Part shown: positions 23,341 to 32,459 of the stretch, in pieces
Layout: every line of letters begins with the position of its first letter
Position numbering within the stretch: the stretch's first letter is position 1
Assembly: GCA_030562195.1 (NCBI GenBank)
Contig: CM060202.1
Span: forward strand, 682,001 to 746,000
Reading direction: 5' to 3'
Length of the DNA stretch: 64,000 nucleotides
Origin: Nipponacmea schrenckii
Lineage: Eukaryota; Mollusca; Gastropoda; Lottiidae
The notes under the pieces: generated by a model
The model's database searches: none
Told to the model about the DNA's origin: nothing
What the model saw: the letters and a program-made list of their open reading frames with translations, nothing else
Made by a program: the position numbers and the translations under genes

Positions 23341-23716
23341 GTTTTAAGCAAGTGTAAGTCTGCAGAAGTTTCCAAACATGTGTTTTTTCTACTATTTCCT
23401 GTCAATGGCCTGAACATGTATAATCAAATGGGAGATTAAACTCAAATCACTGATCAGCTAATCTTTGATCATAACTAATCATCCATTTGTGGAACTTATG
23501 TCATTTTGGAAATAATCATTGATTTAGCTTTTTTTTTTAGTCAGAGACTTGCTGATCAGAGCTTCGAGAATACTGATTGAAATGAGCCTCTAATCTCTGA
23601 TGAGCAAGTCATTGATTAGAGCTAATCAATGACTATTTTAATCAGCCTTCGAGAATATGGGCCTAAAGGCCTCAACATGATAAAACATTACAATAGGTAA
23701 TAGAGATGTAAATGCT

Positions 23717-23957
23717 GCATATATCTCTGTCCATTTGATAAACATGTACTTGTGTATTTTTAGTATTTCAGACGAATTGTATATTGACATATTATGTATT
23801 TTCGATTTTATTTTCTTTTTTTTTTCTTTTTTTTTTTCTTTTTTTTTTCCAATGTATTGCCCCATGGGCTGAATGTGAGACAGGACCATGTCCTTGTGTA
23901 TTGGGCCTAATTCTGACCCATGTAAAATAAAGAGTTTATTATTATTATTATTATTGA
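23717..23957 (+). mobile_element. (TTA)n-tailed retroposon inserted in LINE-A ORF2
   Basis: From ATCTCTGTCCATTTGATAAACATG to ATGTAAAATAAAGAG(TTA)n it matches the reverse complement of 13,905-14,060 and 26,040-26,220. It interrupts LINE-A between codons for RDVNAA and DSMIAP. The AATAAA-like signal followed by a simple-repeat tail suggests insertion by target-primed reverse transcription, 5' truncated. No protein is encoded. Confidence 0.7.
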
Positions 23958-24790
23958 TTCCATGATAGCACCCATCCTCTTATATGGTGCAGAAATATGG
24001 GGAACTTGTCAAAGAGAGGACATTGAAAGAGTCCATAATAAATATTGTAAATGGATTCTAGGTGTGTTCCCTAGGACTCCAAATGTTTTAGCTAAACTTG
24101 AATGTGGTAGAGTGGGTATGCATACTAATTACATGTCCAAACCTCTGGTTTATTTTATAAAAATTTTGGAAATGGAGGTCACAAGGCTCCCAAAACATTG
24201 CTACCACATGTTGTTAAAGCTTGACAATATTGATTGTTCTAACTGGGTCAGTAATGTCAGGATATTGTTATTTGAACTTGGTTTGGGTGAAGTATGGTTA
24301 AACCAAGGTGTTGGAGATGAAAGCGTGTTTAAATATATACTTAAACAAAGATTGAGAGATATTGATTTTCAAAACTTAAGCTCTAAAGTGGGTTCATCCA
24401 ATAAATACAGATTTTATTCCTTGTTAAATTTACAATTAGAAGTAAAACCATATGTATTAGAATTACCAATATACTTGAGGTCTTATATTGCCTCTCTTAA
24501 GTGTTCAAACCCATGATCTTGAGGTTGAGTTAGGTCGCCGCACAGGTGCATTGTATGAAGATAGACTTTGCCAAGTGTGTAACATGGGTACTATAGGTGA
24601 CGAATATCATTTTTTGCTTGTTTGCCCAGTACTTGGGGATTTGAGGCGTAATTTTTTACCTGATAAAGTAATCAAATACCCTTCCTTAACCGGTTTGCAA
24701 ACTCTGTTTGATAACCCAGTCTCAAGTAAGATGCTTGCATTGTATATTAAGAAAGGACTGGAAATAAGAAGGGAAATTCTGTCCCTGTAG
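23958..24790 (+). pseudogene. LINE-A ORF2 C-terminal part with zinc-knuckle-like motif
   Basis: It resumes with DSMIAPILLYGAEIWG, the region after the reverse transcriptase thumb in many LINEs. After about 180 residues a frameshift near 24,500 moves the reading into the frame of RLCQVCNMGTIGDEYHFLLVC, a C-x2-C...H...C motif typical of ORF2 C-termini. It ends EIRREILSL at 24,790. Homologous C-terminal sequence is found in LINE-E (54,380-55,227). Confidence 0.8.
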
Positions 24791-25772
24791 GTGTACAGAT
24801 TTGAGAATTAGATTTAAGTTTTATGTTTAGAGAATATTCTGTACCAACTTAATAAGATAGTCTCCCCTTATGCTGATAAGATCAAATATGTCACTATAGG
24901 TTACAATGAAATGTTCTTTATAACATGGTGTTATATAGCTCAATAATTCATATTGGTATTTATTGGGTCTAGTTTAATATGGAGTGGTACAATCGTCTTA
25001 GCTTGTCTCTCCTTATTTTGTATAGATAGTATGACTGTTAATCTAATTAATATATGTCTAGTCTATATGGAGTTGTAAAATTTGTCTTAGCTTGTCTCTC
25101 CTTATTTTGTATAGATAGTATGCACTGTTAATCTAATTAATATATGTCTAGTCTATATGGAGTTGTACAATCGTCTTAGCTTGTCTCTCCTTATTTAGTA
25201 TATATAGTATGCACTGTTAATCTAATTAATATATGTCTAGTCTATATGGAGTTGTACAATCTCTTAGCTTGTCTCTCCTTATTTTGTATAGATAGTATGC
25301 ACTCTTAATATAATTTAGGTTAGGTCTAGTTTAATATGGAGTTGTACAATCGTCGTAGATTGTCTCTCCTTATTTTGATTGTCATTATAGGCTTTCACTG
25401 AAAATGTTCTTCTGTAACATGGTGTTATATAGCTCAATAATGCACATTGGTATCCTGGATAAATTATAAATTATTAATTTCATTTATGTCTAGTTTAATA
25501 CTGAGTTGTACAAATGCGGTAGCTCTCTATATTTAGTATAGATAACTGGAGTAAATATGAATTTTATCTAGTGCAATCTAGTCTTTTAGTCTCTAGGTAT
25601 ATTTGTACAAACTAACTATGTCATTGTAGACTTACACTGTGATAACAGGTATTTAAATATGCAAATTACACCATAACGTTATTAAATGTATACATTGTAC
25701 CATTGTTATAACATTAGTACCATGGCTAATTGCCATATAGTGCCAATAAATGAATTGAATTGAATTGAATTG
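24791..25772 (+). repeat. LINE-A 3' UTR with about 87-bp tandem repeats and (TTGAA)n tail
   Basis: Between about 24,965 and 25,380 five imperfect units repeat TCTAGTCTATATGGAGTTGT, ACAATCGTCTTAGCTTGTCT and CTCCTTATTTTGTATAGATA. A second type of duplicated block (ATGGTGTTATATAGCTCAATAAT) appears at 24,925 and 25,420. The tail is ATAAATGAATTGAATTGAAT. No ORF is seen. Confidence 0.75.
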
Positions 25773-26039
25773 ATTTTACATTGTAAGCCCAATTTTGTTT
25801 TTGTTTTTGATTAAATTTACACAGATCAGAATAGGCCAAATATGGTAATGAAGATGTATCAGAGATAATTTGTATCTCAGGGACTTGCTCCTGGGACACG
25901 CGAAAAGAGGGAACCAAATTCAATTAATTCACACACAAAACTATCTTCTTAATCCTGGTGGTTATTCCGAAAAAAGGCAGGATTCAACCCAGAATACACG
26001 GGAATTCGACACTCTGTATAGTTATGTCTACCATAATAC
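25773..26039 (-). other. unassigned coding-like fragment flanking LINE-A
   Basis: The minus strand is open from 25,923 to about 25,773 (LVPSFRVSQEQVPEIQIISD, then SLPYLAYSDLCKFNQ). It lies on the far side of LINE-A from the DIRS-like fragment and on the same strand, so LINE-A may have inserted into that element. No family match is claimed. Confidence 0.25.
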
Positions 26040-26700
26040 AATAATAATAATAAACTCTTTATTTTACATGGGTCAGAATAAGGCCCAATGCAAAAGGGCA
26101 TGGTCCTGTCTCACATTCAGCTCATGGGGCAATACGATGGAAAAAAAAAATAATCGAAAATACATAATATCTCAATATACAATTCGTCTAAAAGTACATG
26201 TGCATCAATGGACAGATCTATGTTCCGGCGATCAAGTACATGACCATATCATAAATATAAAATACTCCACGTACAATTTGTTTAAAAATACACCAGTACA
26301 TGTGCATGAAAATAGACAGATTTTCAACGTAGAATTTGTTTATAAAATGGATATAATATATAGTTCCTGCGGCCATGCAACAAGCATCCGAAAAAAATAA
26401 ACAAAACAAAAAAAACACTCCAATGCGCAACCCATCCAAAACACACAAACACACGTGCATAAAACGGACAAACCTACCCCCCGGCGACCAAACACAAAAC
26501 CACATATTATTTCAACGTACAATTTGTTTTAAAATACACAATTACATGTGTAAATAATTGACAAATTTATCTTCCAGCGATCAAGTACATGACAGCAAAA
26601 ACCATATATCATTTCAACGTACAAATCGTTTTAAAATACACAATTACATGTGTATAAAAGGGACAGATTCTTTTTGGACCAAAACACAAAAAACAAGGAA
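26040..26700 (-). mobile_element. (TTA)n-tailed retroposon family, copy 3, with T-to-C cluster
   Basis: It starts (on +) with AATAATAATAATAAACTC, TTTATTTTACATGGGTCAGAA and GCTCATGGGG, the reverse complement of the tail at 23,880-23,957, so sense is minus. Four or five subrepeats follow. The unit at about 26,418-26,504 differs from its neighbours almost only by transitions, mainly T to C on +. No protein is encoded. Confidence 0.65.
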
Positions 26701-26729
26701 TAGACAAGAAGATAGGCAGGTCGTTGGAC

Positions 26730-27302
26730 TTATATATTTGAAACTAAAATGGTGTCAAGGTCTCTATTTTCGGCTTGCCATGACGAGATCCCCATCTCTA
26801 TCTTCCCAACAAAGGCTGCATAGTATTCAAGTAAACCTTTAAATTCGTAAACTTCGCTAAAATACAAAATGCGTTTCAGCAACGACAATCGCCCTTGCCT
26901 CTCTACCGTTGATATCACAGGTTGAGAAATAATCTCCAGTTCACCAGCGAAAAAAAGATGGAAGGGCAATTCCGTAAAGGTGAAGTTTCTGCTGGCATAT
27001 TGGAATTGCAACGATGAGTGGGGCCAGTTTTGTGGACAAAGCACTTGGTCCGAAGATTTGGCCTGAATGCCAGATTTGCTAGATCTTGCAGATTGCGCAT
27101 TACTAGTCCCCGTTTTAACATCAAAATTATCTGTACTATCTTGTTCTGAATCACTACTAATTGACTCCAATCCAAGCTGGGCCATTTGTTGTTTAACTTC
27201 AGCTGTAAGCTGTGGAATGCGCCAAAAATCATTAACTTGGATAGCAGTTTTAAAAGAACGAGGATTACATTTTGTTACCGGTTGATAATTGATTTCCGCC
27301 AA
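26730..27302 (-). pseudogene. gag-like retrotransposon protein fragment
   Basis: 190 open residues. An N-terminal acidic, Ser-rich region (ISSDSEQDSTDNFDVKTG) is followed by NWPHSSLQFQYASRNFTF, LPFHLFFAGELEII and QGRLSLLKRILYF. The pattern W-P-H ... Y-A-S-R ... F-x-A-G-E-x-E-I-I ... G-R-L-x-L-L resembles uncharacterised gag-like proteins next to retroelements in cnidarians and molluscs, recalled from family knowledge and not searched. Its N-terminus runs into the low-quality block at 27,303. The companion polymerase is not present. Confidence 0.45.
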
Positions 27303-28070
27303 AATTTTTGGATTTAAAAAATCTTTGTATTAACCCTTTTAAGTTGGTCAAACCCTTTTTCAAAATTGGTCTTCAAAAAATTTTTTTATTTTCTAACATT
27401 ACTTCCCGGTCTAAACTGTTTATTAAACCTTTTTTTTGAAAACCCAAAGGAAAAATTTCCTTTAAATTTTAATTCTTACCGTTTTACGGGAAAATTTTTT
27501 TGAAATTGGCCCCAATATCAAAACAAAGTGAGCGGGGAAAATTTTTATTCCCAAAATTTTTTTAATATTTATTTTCCCTTTTCCCTAAAAAAATAAATTT
27601 GGGTGTAAAATTTTCAAAATTTTAAAATTTGAAAACTTCACCCGGGGGAAAATTTTTAAAAAAATTTCCCCGTTTTCGATAATTTTTCCAAAAAATTTAA
27701 ACAAATTCTTTTTAATAAAAACTTTTTAAGGGGATTTTTTAAAAGGGTTAATATTTAAAATGTAAATCAAAAAAAATTTTTAAAACACTAAATTTTTTTT
27801 AAAGGCAAAAAAAAAAATTCTTTAAATTTAAAATTTTAACCGGAAAAAGTTAAAAATTAAACATTTTAATTTTTTGGTTTTTTTCTAAATTTTTTTTAAA
27901 ATTAAAACAAAATTTTTGGGGGTTTTATAAAGTTTTTTGTTTTGACACCGGGGGAAATAAAAAAATTCCAAAAAAATTTTTAAAACCCCCGGCTAAAGAA
28001 ATCCGAAGGGGCTTTTTAACTTACGTTTATGTCTTTAAACTATGGGAAAAAAGGAAAAGGGAAAGAAAAG
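27303..28070. other. homopolymer-stuttered stretch, probable low-quality sequence
   Basis: Almost every base type occurs as short homopolymer blocks (for example CACCCGGGGGAAAATTTTTA), a texture absent from the flanks and typical of poor base calls at the ends of capillary reads. No feature can be trusted here. The gag-like ORF to the left and the LINE to the right may continue into it. Confidence 0.6.
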
Positions 28071-28660
28071 AAAAACAAGAAACAGAAAAAACAAATGAAA
28101 AACTAGAACGATACCACAAAGACACATCAGTTACACTTAAATTATAATATATAAACTTACACTATATTATATAGGGTGGTTTCAGTTGTCCAAACATTCT
28201 GAAATTGTGTTTTCGATTTTGTATTTATTGTGATTAATATAATCAAACAGTATTGATTGAAGTCAGCTTTCAGGGTTTTGATATTAGGAATAGTATTTGT
28301 TTTAGCACATTTAATATATAGTTTTTGCACAATAGGATGATGATATTTATGTTTATATTTATGAACCGAGATACCAAACAGGATATTTTCAGTTGTTAAC
28401 TGAACGGAAATATTAAGAATCAAATAGCAAAGATAAGTTTATCCAAAGAACACTTACAATAGGACATGCTGTAAATAAATTAATATAATCTTCTGGGTGG
28501 TCACCACAGAAACTACAAGAATCAGAATCTGAAATTTTAATGAGTTCTTGCCTTGTTATTAGGTACAATTCTTGACAGATTTTAATGAAACATGTACATT
28601 TATCACCCTTCAAAAGAAGTATATGATTGAAGATTGAATATTTCATTCTACTGATTGTTA
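28071..28660 (-). pseudogene. Tx1/L1-like LINE ORF2 C-terminus (zf-RVT)
   Basis: Minus-strand codons give KYSIFNHILLLKGDKCTCF, then SDSDSCSFCGDHPEDYINLF and TACPIVSVLW, the C-x2-C...C zinc-binding C-terminal region (zf-RVT) of L1/Tx1-group reverse transcriptases. A second frame continues LTTENILFGIS and FQNVW to about 28,157, with a frameshift near 28,415. Nothing of the reverse transcriptase itself is present. It could belong to the same family as LINE-D, which lacks this part. Confidence 0.6.
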
Positions 28661-29159
28661 CTGTACTGTAAGTTTTTATTGAAAACCAATGCTGCCAGGG
28701 GTGTATTTAACTTGCCTGGCAAACTATATTTTTAAGCTCTGTATGTCGAAAAAAAGCATATTTCATAAAAAGTATCAGAGTGTTTTATCAAAACTTTGAA
28801 TGCCCGGGGCAGCGAGTTCTTTTAATAATTTTTTTAGTTGTTTTGGGTGTTTTGTAACATTATAATTCTTTTCTGTTAAGGGGCTATAGCAGACCCTTTA
28901 CCGGTCCCTGTCTGCGCAGTTCATGAACAAATGACGACAGAAAACGTCTAAAATGTAACGATTAAGTTACAGATATTTAGCCCGTTTATTCAACTTATCA
29001 TCCACATGAAGAACGGAAACAACTAATATCGATAACTCTAGTAAACATAATACCATAATCCCAAGAACATGACATCACAAACGAGAAAACATTTGATACG
29101 ATTCTTTGCGTGTCAATTTGGCTACCTTTTCAGAGAGTCCACGTAGCACATTGTGTTTC
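28661..29159. other. no gene recognised
   Basis: Non-repetitive looking sequence with a somewhat higher GC section at 28,870-29,150. No coding or structural motif was identified. Confidence 0.4.
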
Positions 29160-29378
29160 TTAGGTTAAAATCGCCGATTTTCGATGGTCTAACGACAATA
29201 GGCCTACATATAATAATAATACAGGTGGGAATGTCGATAACATCAAAACCACGGTAAGTGTAAAATGGGGTTGATCTATAACCATGTTACATGGTACATC
29301 CGTAATAAGTAAGGAAAATTTGCCTTCGCTTGTCAGTTCATTTTTAGTCAACAAAACTACCAGTGCTAATGTCGCCAT
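29160..29378 (-). CDS. small hypothetical membrane protein ORF (72 aa)
   Basis: ATG at 29,378 is in a good context (CATCAAGATGG). The N-terminal MATLALVVLLTKNE is hydrophobic, and a second hydrophobic segment (LTVVLMLSTFPPVLLLYVGL) lies at about residues 40-60, so one or two membrane passes are possible. It could be a first exon, since the end SAILT is followed closely by a stop and no family is recognised. Chance ORF cannot be excluded. Confidence 0.25.
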   Translation of the reverse strand: MATLALVVLLTKNELTSEGKFSLLITDVPCNMVIDQPHFTLTVVLMLSTFPPVLLLYVGLLSLDHRKSAILT

Positions 29379-29517
29379 CTTGATGTCGCGAAGGCAGAAT
29401 AAAAAAATAAAGACAAAACAACCCACAGACATAATTTATTATTATCATAAAATTAGACAACATTCCATAAAAAGTAAATCATATAAACCGTCTCCTTTTT
29501 TTCATTCCTCGTTTCCT

Positions 29518-29742
29518 TCACCGAAAATTCCAATATTTTTTATCATGCCAGTAGTTTTGATTATCCAGAAGTCTTTCTGCTGTTGGGCGCTTTTGGGCCT
29601 TTGGCATTTTACGTTTACCGTCGAAACCGAGGAAATTGGCTATGTGGACTCTCCTAAGGGCAGCCGAGTTGACAAACCAAGTCGCAGAGTGGCGTCGGGT
29701 GTTGAGGAAGGGTGAACATGCCCTGCTAGCGACACTCGCCAA
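29518..29742 (-). CDS. small hypothetical protein with mitochondrial-type N-terminus (74 aa)
   Basis: The first about 40 residues (MASVASRACSPFLNTRRH, then SAALRRVHIANFLGF) are rich in Arg, Ser and Ala and lack acidic residues, like a mitochondrial presequence. The rest is basic (KRKMPKAQKRPTAERLL) and ends YWHDKKYWNFR. The neighbouring ORF at 29,160-29,378 is on the same strand. I do not recognise a family; it may be a real small gene, a first exon, or chance. Confidence 0.3.
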   Translation of the reverse strand: MASVASRACSPFLNTRRHSATWFVNSAALRRVHIANFLGFDGKRKMPKAQKRPTAERLLDNQNYWHDKKYWNFR

Positions 29743-29769
29743 GTGACATATAAAACTTAACGGAGAAAC

Positions 29770-30013
29770 AATCTATCAAGAAGTAGAGCATTTGAGGCTC
29801 TTCTCCAGCTGTGAATTTTGTATCGAAACAAAAACTACAACTGTAAGAATACATAATGATACTCAATTAGAACAATCCAAAAAAATAGACTTTAGTATTT
29901 TACAGTTAATAATGCACAATACCTCGAATTTAAAACTCCGATTTTTTAATTCCTGGGAAACAATTCCGAGCTTTCGGTTTTCAAATAGAGCAAGATCGTT
30001 TTTGCTAAAGACC
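29770..30013. other. no gene recognised
   Basis: AT-rich spacer between the small ORF and the palindrome. No motif was identified. Confidence 0.4.
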
Positions 30014-30017
30014 AATA

Positions 30018-30218
30018 TCGAAAACTCGGACTTCTCGAAATCCTAGGACTATCGAATCCTAAGAATTCAGAAGTCCGCGTTTTCGACCTCCCGGTAGAAA
30101 ACTCGGAAAGTTTTTTCCGTGTTTTCTGAGTTTTCGTATACTTGGAGGTAGAAAACTCGGACTTCGAATTCTTAGGGTTCGACAATCCTAGGATTCCGAG
30201 AAGTCCGAGTTTTCGACC
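30018..30218. repeat. nested imperfect palindrome (about 200 bp)
   Basis: The left half contains GAAAACTCGGACTTCTCGAA, ATCCTAGGA, CCTAAGAATTC and AGAAGTCCGCGTTTTCGACC. The right half contains their complements in reverse order: GGTAGAAAACTCGGACTTCG, GAATTCTTAGG, TCCTAGGAT and AGAAGTCCGAGTTTTCGACC. Each half is also a smaller inverted repeat of GAAAACTCGGACTTC. The centre is near 30,120. The pattern suggests a fold-back element or a hairpin RNA source. Confidence 0.75.
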
Positions 30219-30610
30219 TCCCCTGCTCTTGTCTTTTATATTCTGATCTGCGAAATACTATATGGAATACCAGTATTCAAATTGATCCGAATTTTTATTA
30301 CATGTCTCTATACGACCAATTTTTATTTTTTTATATTTTTAATAAACATGTAACCAAACGTTTTGCAAGCTGTTGTTCAGATATGTTCAAAAGGAGGAAC
30401 GCTGTCCTTCAGTAAACGATTGTTTCTAATTTGAATTTCTATTCCCTGTGATATTATTTACCAATGTAATGATTTATTGTATTTTATTTTTAACGTCTTA
30501 TGTGTACTGTATCTATTTATTATGTTTTATATTTGTACGTAATATGTTTCTGTTTAGTTTTTGTACAATATGTGACACTTTAATAAAACTAATTCTTCTT
30601 CTCCTATTTT
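30219..30610 (+). other. AT-rich region ending in AATAAA plus TTC-rich tail
   Basis: It ends GTGACACTTTAATAAAACTA then ATTCTTCTTCTCC, which resembles a retroposon or gene 3' end with a polyadenylation signal at about 30,582. No coding sequence is attached upstream. Confidence 0.3.
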
Positions 30611-30639
30611 AAATTAAGGGGAACGATGATCAAACAATA

Positions 30640-31720
30640 TTGTATAACCAGTTAACAATAATCAACTGGTTTAATCATTGCTGGTAAAGGTTGGTCAGGA
30701 TTTGAAAAATTACGTTTAATATCATCAAGTGATTTTATATAAATCCATTTGTTTTATCTATTCGAAGGACGTGTCACATTTTCGATTTGATGTTGTTATA
30801 GGACTAAATAAAGGTTTAATCTTCTATCTTCAATTTTAGATTTTATTTTATCTTTAGTTTTAATGTATTTTTTATTTCTTTTTAATTCTTTATTCCAATC
30901 AGTCATAACAAATATTTGTCATAACTTTTTATCCAGCTGGTTTTCTTGTATTAACAAAGATATATCCATGATCGTCAAGATTGTTGCATTGTCTTCTACA
31001 GATTTTTTTTAAAATTCATCTTTCTCCATAACATGAATTATTGATTGGAGTATTTGAGAAAGATCTTTATCGTTAAATAATTTAAAAAAACAAAAAACAA
31101 TTGCGTTCTTTCTGATAAACATTCCATCCATTCCATAAAATTATTGAGATTGGTATATACAGTGACAATTGTCTTCATTTAGTAAAGAATTCTGTTTTAT
31201 TTGATTGTGCTACGCAATCATCGAACATGATCAGGTTTTTTCCTTTTCTTGTCAATATGAGACAAATCTAAATCATTCACATTTTTCGTTAGTAAAACTT
31301 GAATATTGGTAGGAGTTAATGATGGATCGTTTTCTTTTATACCATAATTTATAAATTCTTCAGGTGTTTTGTTCTTTTGTAGTTCTTCATCGTTTTCATA
31401 AATTTGAAATATTTTAAGGCTTTCAGAAATTGATAATATAATTGATCTGGAGTTGATGTATACTGGTAAATGTAAAGGGAATTACAGTTTAATAATTGGG
31501 ATGTTTTTAACATCTTAATTAAGATGTGATTTTTTTTTAACCCAGATCGACTAAAAACACACATTAACATTGTATTTCATTATAATTGATATTGTCCAGT
31601 ACTTTATGATTTTTTAGTTTGTTAATAATTGATTGTGAAATATTTATCTTTATACCATTATAAGTAATTGTTTTCGGTTTCTCATTTTTTAATTGATTCT
31701 TTTAAGCAAAGCCATTAGAT
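30640..31720 (-). pseudogene. decayed A32-like packaging ATPase (Polinton/adintovirus type)
   Basis: The minus strand carries, in order and in shifting frames, a degenerate P-loop region (about 31,529-31,552, Walker A residues altered), a 'NSLYIYQYT' strand, an acidic linker (about 31,290-31,400), a Walker B-like FDDC at 31,214-31,225, and a following conserved block (IRKNAIVF, then FNDKDLSQILQSI, about 31,030-31,110). This order suits the FtsK/HerA-type A32 ATPases that package DNA in Mavericks/Polintons and related adintoviruses. Multiple frameshifts and stops make it non-functional. A coding-like piece at about 30,650-30,740 may be a neighbouring gene remnant. No capsid, integrase or polymerase B gene is recognised beside it. 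Confidence 0.5.
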
Positions 31721-31935
31721 GCGATTTGCTTCAATAAAAATGCTAATAGTATTTCTTCTTTAAAATTTTAACTTTTTGAAACTCATACCATACTATAATC
31801 ACTCTATTTTGCAAAATATGAAATCATCAAGTTGCTGTCTTTCTTACTTTTTGTACGGACCATTAAATACATCTATCATCATATGTATAAGCTACATCAG
31901 TCTATGACTCCGACTATACGGGTATTTTGCGAGGC
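31721..31935. other. no gene recognised; left partner of a diverged direct repeat
   Basis: ACTTTTTGAAACTCATACCA and GTCTTTCTTACTTTTTGTACG at 31,770-31,860 recur in diverged form at 32,467-32,522, on the other side of the MITE-like element. No coding sequence. Confidence 0.4.
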
Positions 31936-31939
31936 TTAA

Positions 31940-32451
31940 GCTGGTTTTCCATGAACGCACCTAGTGGCAAAAAATCGAACCTTCAATTTTCCTATATAAT
32001 GTTTCCATGGTACCGGCTTTTATAACCGAGCGGGAGCAAACCGCTAGCGGATTTACCTTCAAATGAGCTAGTTTTGTGGGATTTTCAATTAAAAATACCG
32101 GACATCAAGTTCACTAGCGAAATAATAGAGAAATTGATTGAGCTAGTCCCGGAAAATCTGTTCATCTAGTTCCAATTCTCTTACCAGATGGTTAAATGCC
32201 CCCTATTGGCTATAATTTGTTGGACCAAAAACCTGTGCCTTCTCTTAGTTTCATTAGTGATCTCTTTATCAGTAAGAATAAAAGGGACCTTTGCATATAA
32301 GTACAAATGGACGCCATTTTGCAGCAGATTGGCGCTCGCAAATCCGCAAATCCAGGATGAAATTAATCGCTTTGATGGAAACATAAAGGTCGCGCGACAG
32401 CCATACCGCTACCGCGAGTGGTAGAAAAAACCACGTAACTGGATAACCAGC
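31940..32451. mobile_element. MITE-like element with short terminal inverted repeats
   Basis: The left end GCTGGTTTTCCATGAACG and the complement of the right end GCTGGTTATCCAGTTACG match over most positions. Flanks are TTAA (31,936-31,939) and CTAA (32,452-32,455), a possible degenerate TTAA duplication. The element encodes no protein; the short internal reading frame of 78 codons has no recognised similarity. Confidence 0.45.
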
Positions 32452-32459
32452 CTAATTCT

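Larger units (their letters stand above)
19540..23663 (-). mobile_element. PIF/Harbinger DNA transposon, apparently complete (4,124 bp)
   Basis: Terminal inverted repeats GGCCCATATTCTCGAAGG (19,540-19,557) and the exact complement at 23,646-23,663 are flanked by TAA at 19,537-19,539 and TAA at 23,664-23,666, the 3-bp T-W-A duplication of this superfamily. Subterminal copies of TATTCTCRAA plus TGACTAA recur near 19,600, 19,700 and 19,798. Both genes typical of the superfamily, transposase and Myb-like protein, lie on the minus strand with no visible disruption. The element sits inside LINE-A ORF2, so it is younger than that LINE copy. Confidence 0.92.
16190..25772 (+). mobile_element. LINE-A: near full-length APE-type LINE with nested insertions
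   Basis: Order: ORF1 (16,194-16,939), ORF2 endonuclease and reverse transcriptase (16,940-19,536), Harbinger insertion (19,540-23,663), a few ORF2 codons, a retroposon insertion (23,717-23,957), the ORF2 C-terminus (23,958-24,790), a 3' UTR with about 87-bp tandem repeats, and an AATAAATGAATTGAATTGAA-type tail ending at about 25,772. Subtracting the inserts leaves about 5.2 kb, normal for a LINE. The 5' boundary and target duplication were not found. The clade is not certain; the domain order suits the I/Jockey group or relatives without RNase H. Confidence 0.8.

Noticed and set aside
23590..23605. CTGATGAG as a hammerhead core
   Set aside because: It lies in the subterminal region of the Harbinger element with no matching GAAA-containing stem; it is part of the terminal repeat pattern.
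29284..29715. 143-codon plus-strand frame
   Set aside because: Lys-rich with no domain, and it overlaps the two minus-strand small ORFs, one of which has a better start context and composition; none is certain.
32188..32424. 78-codon plus-strand frame as a gene
   Set aside because: It lies entirely inside the MITE-like element, has no recognisable domain, and an almost equally long frame exists on the opposite strand.
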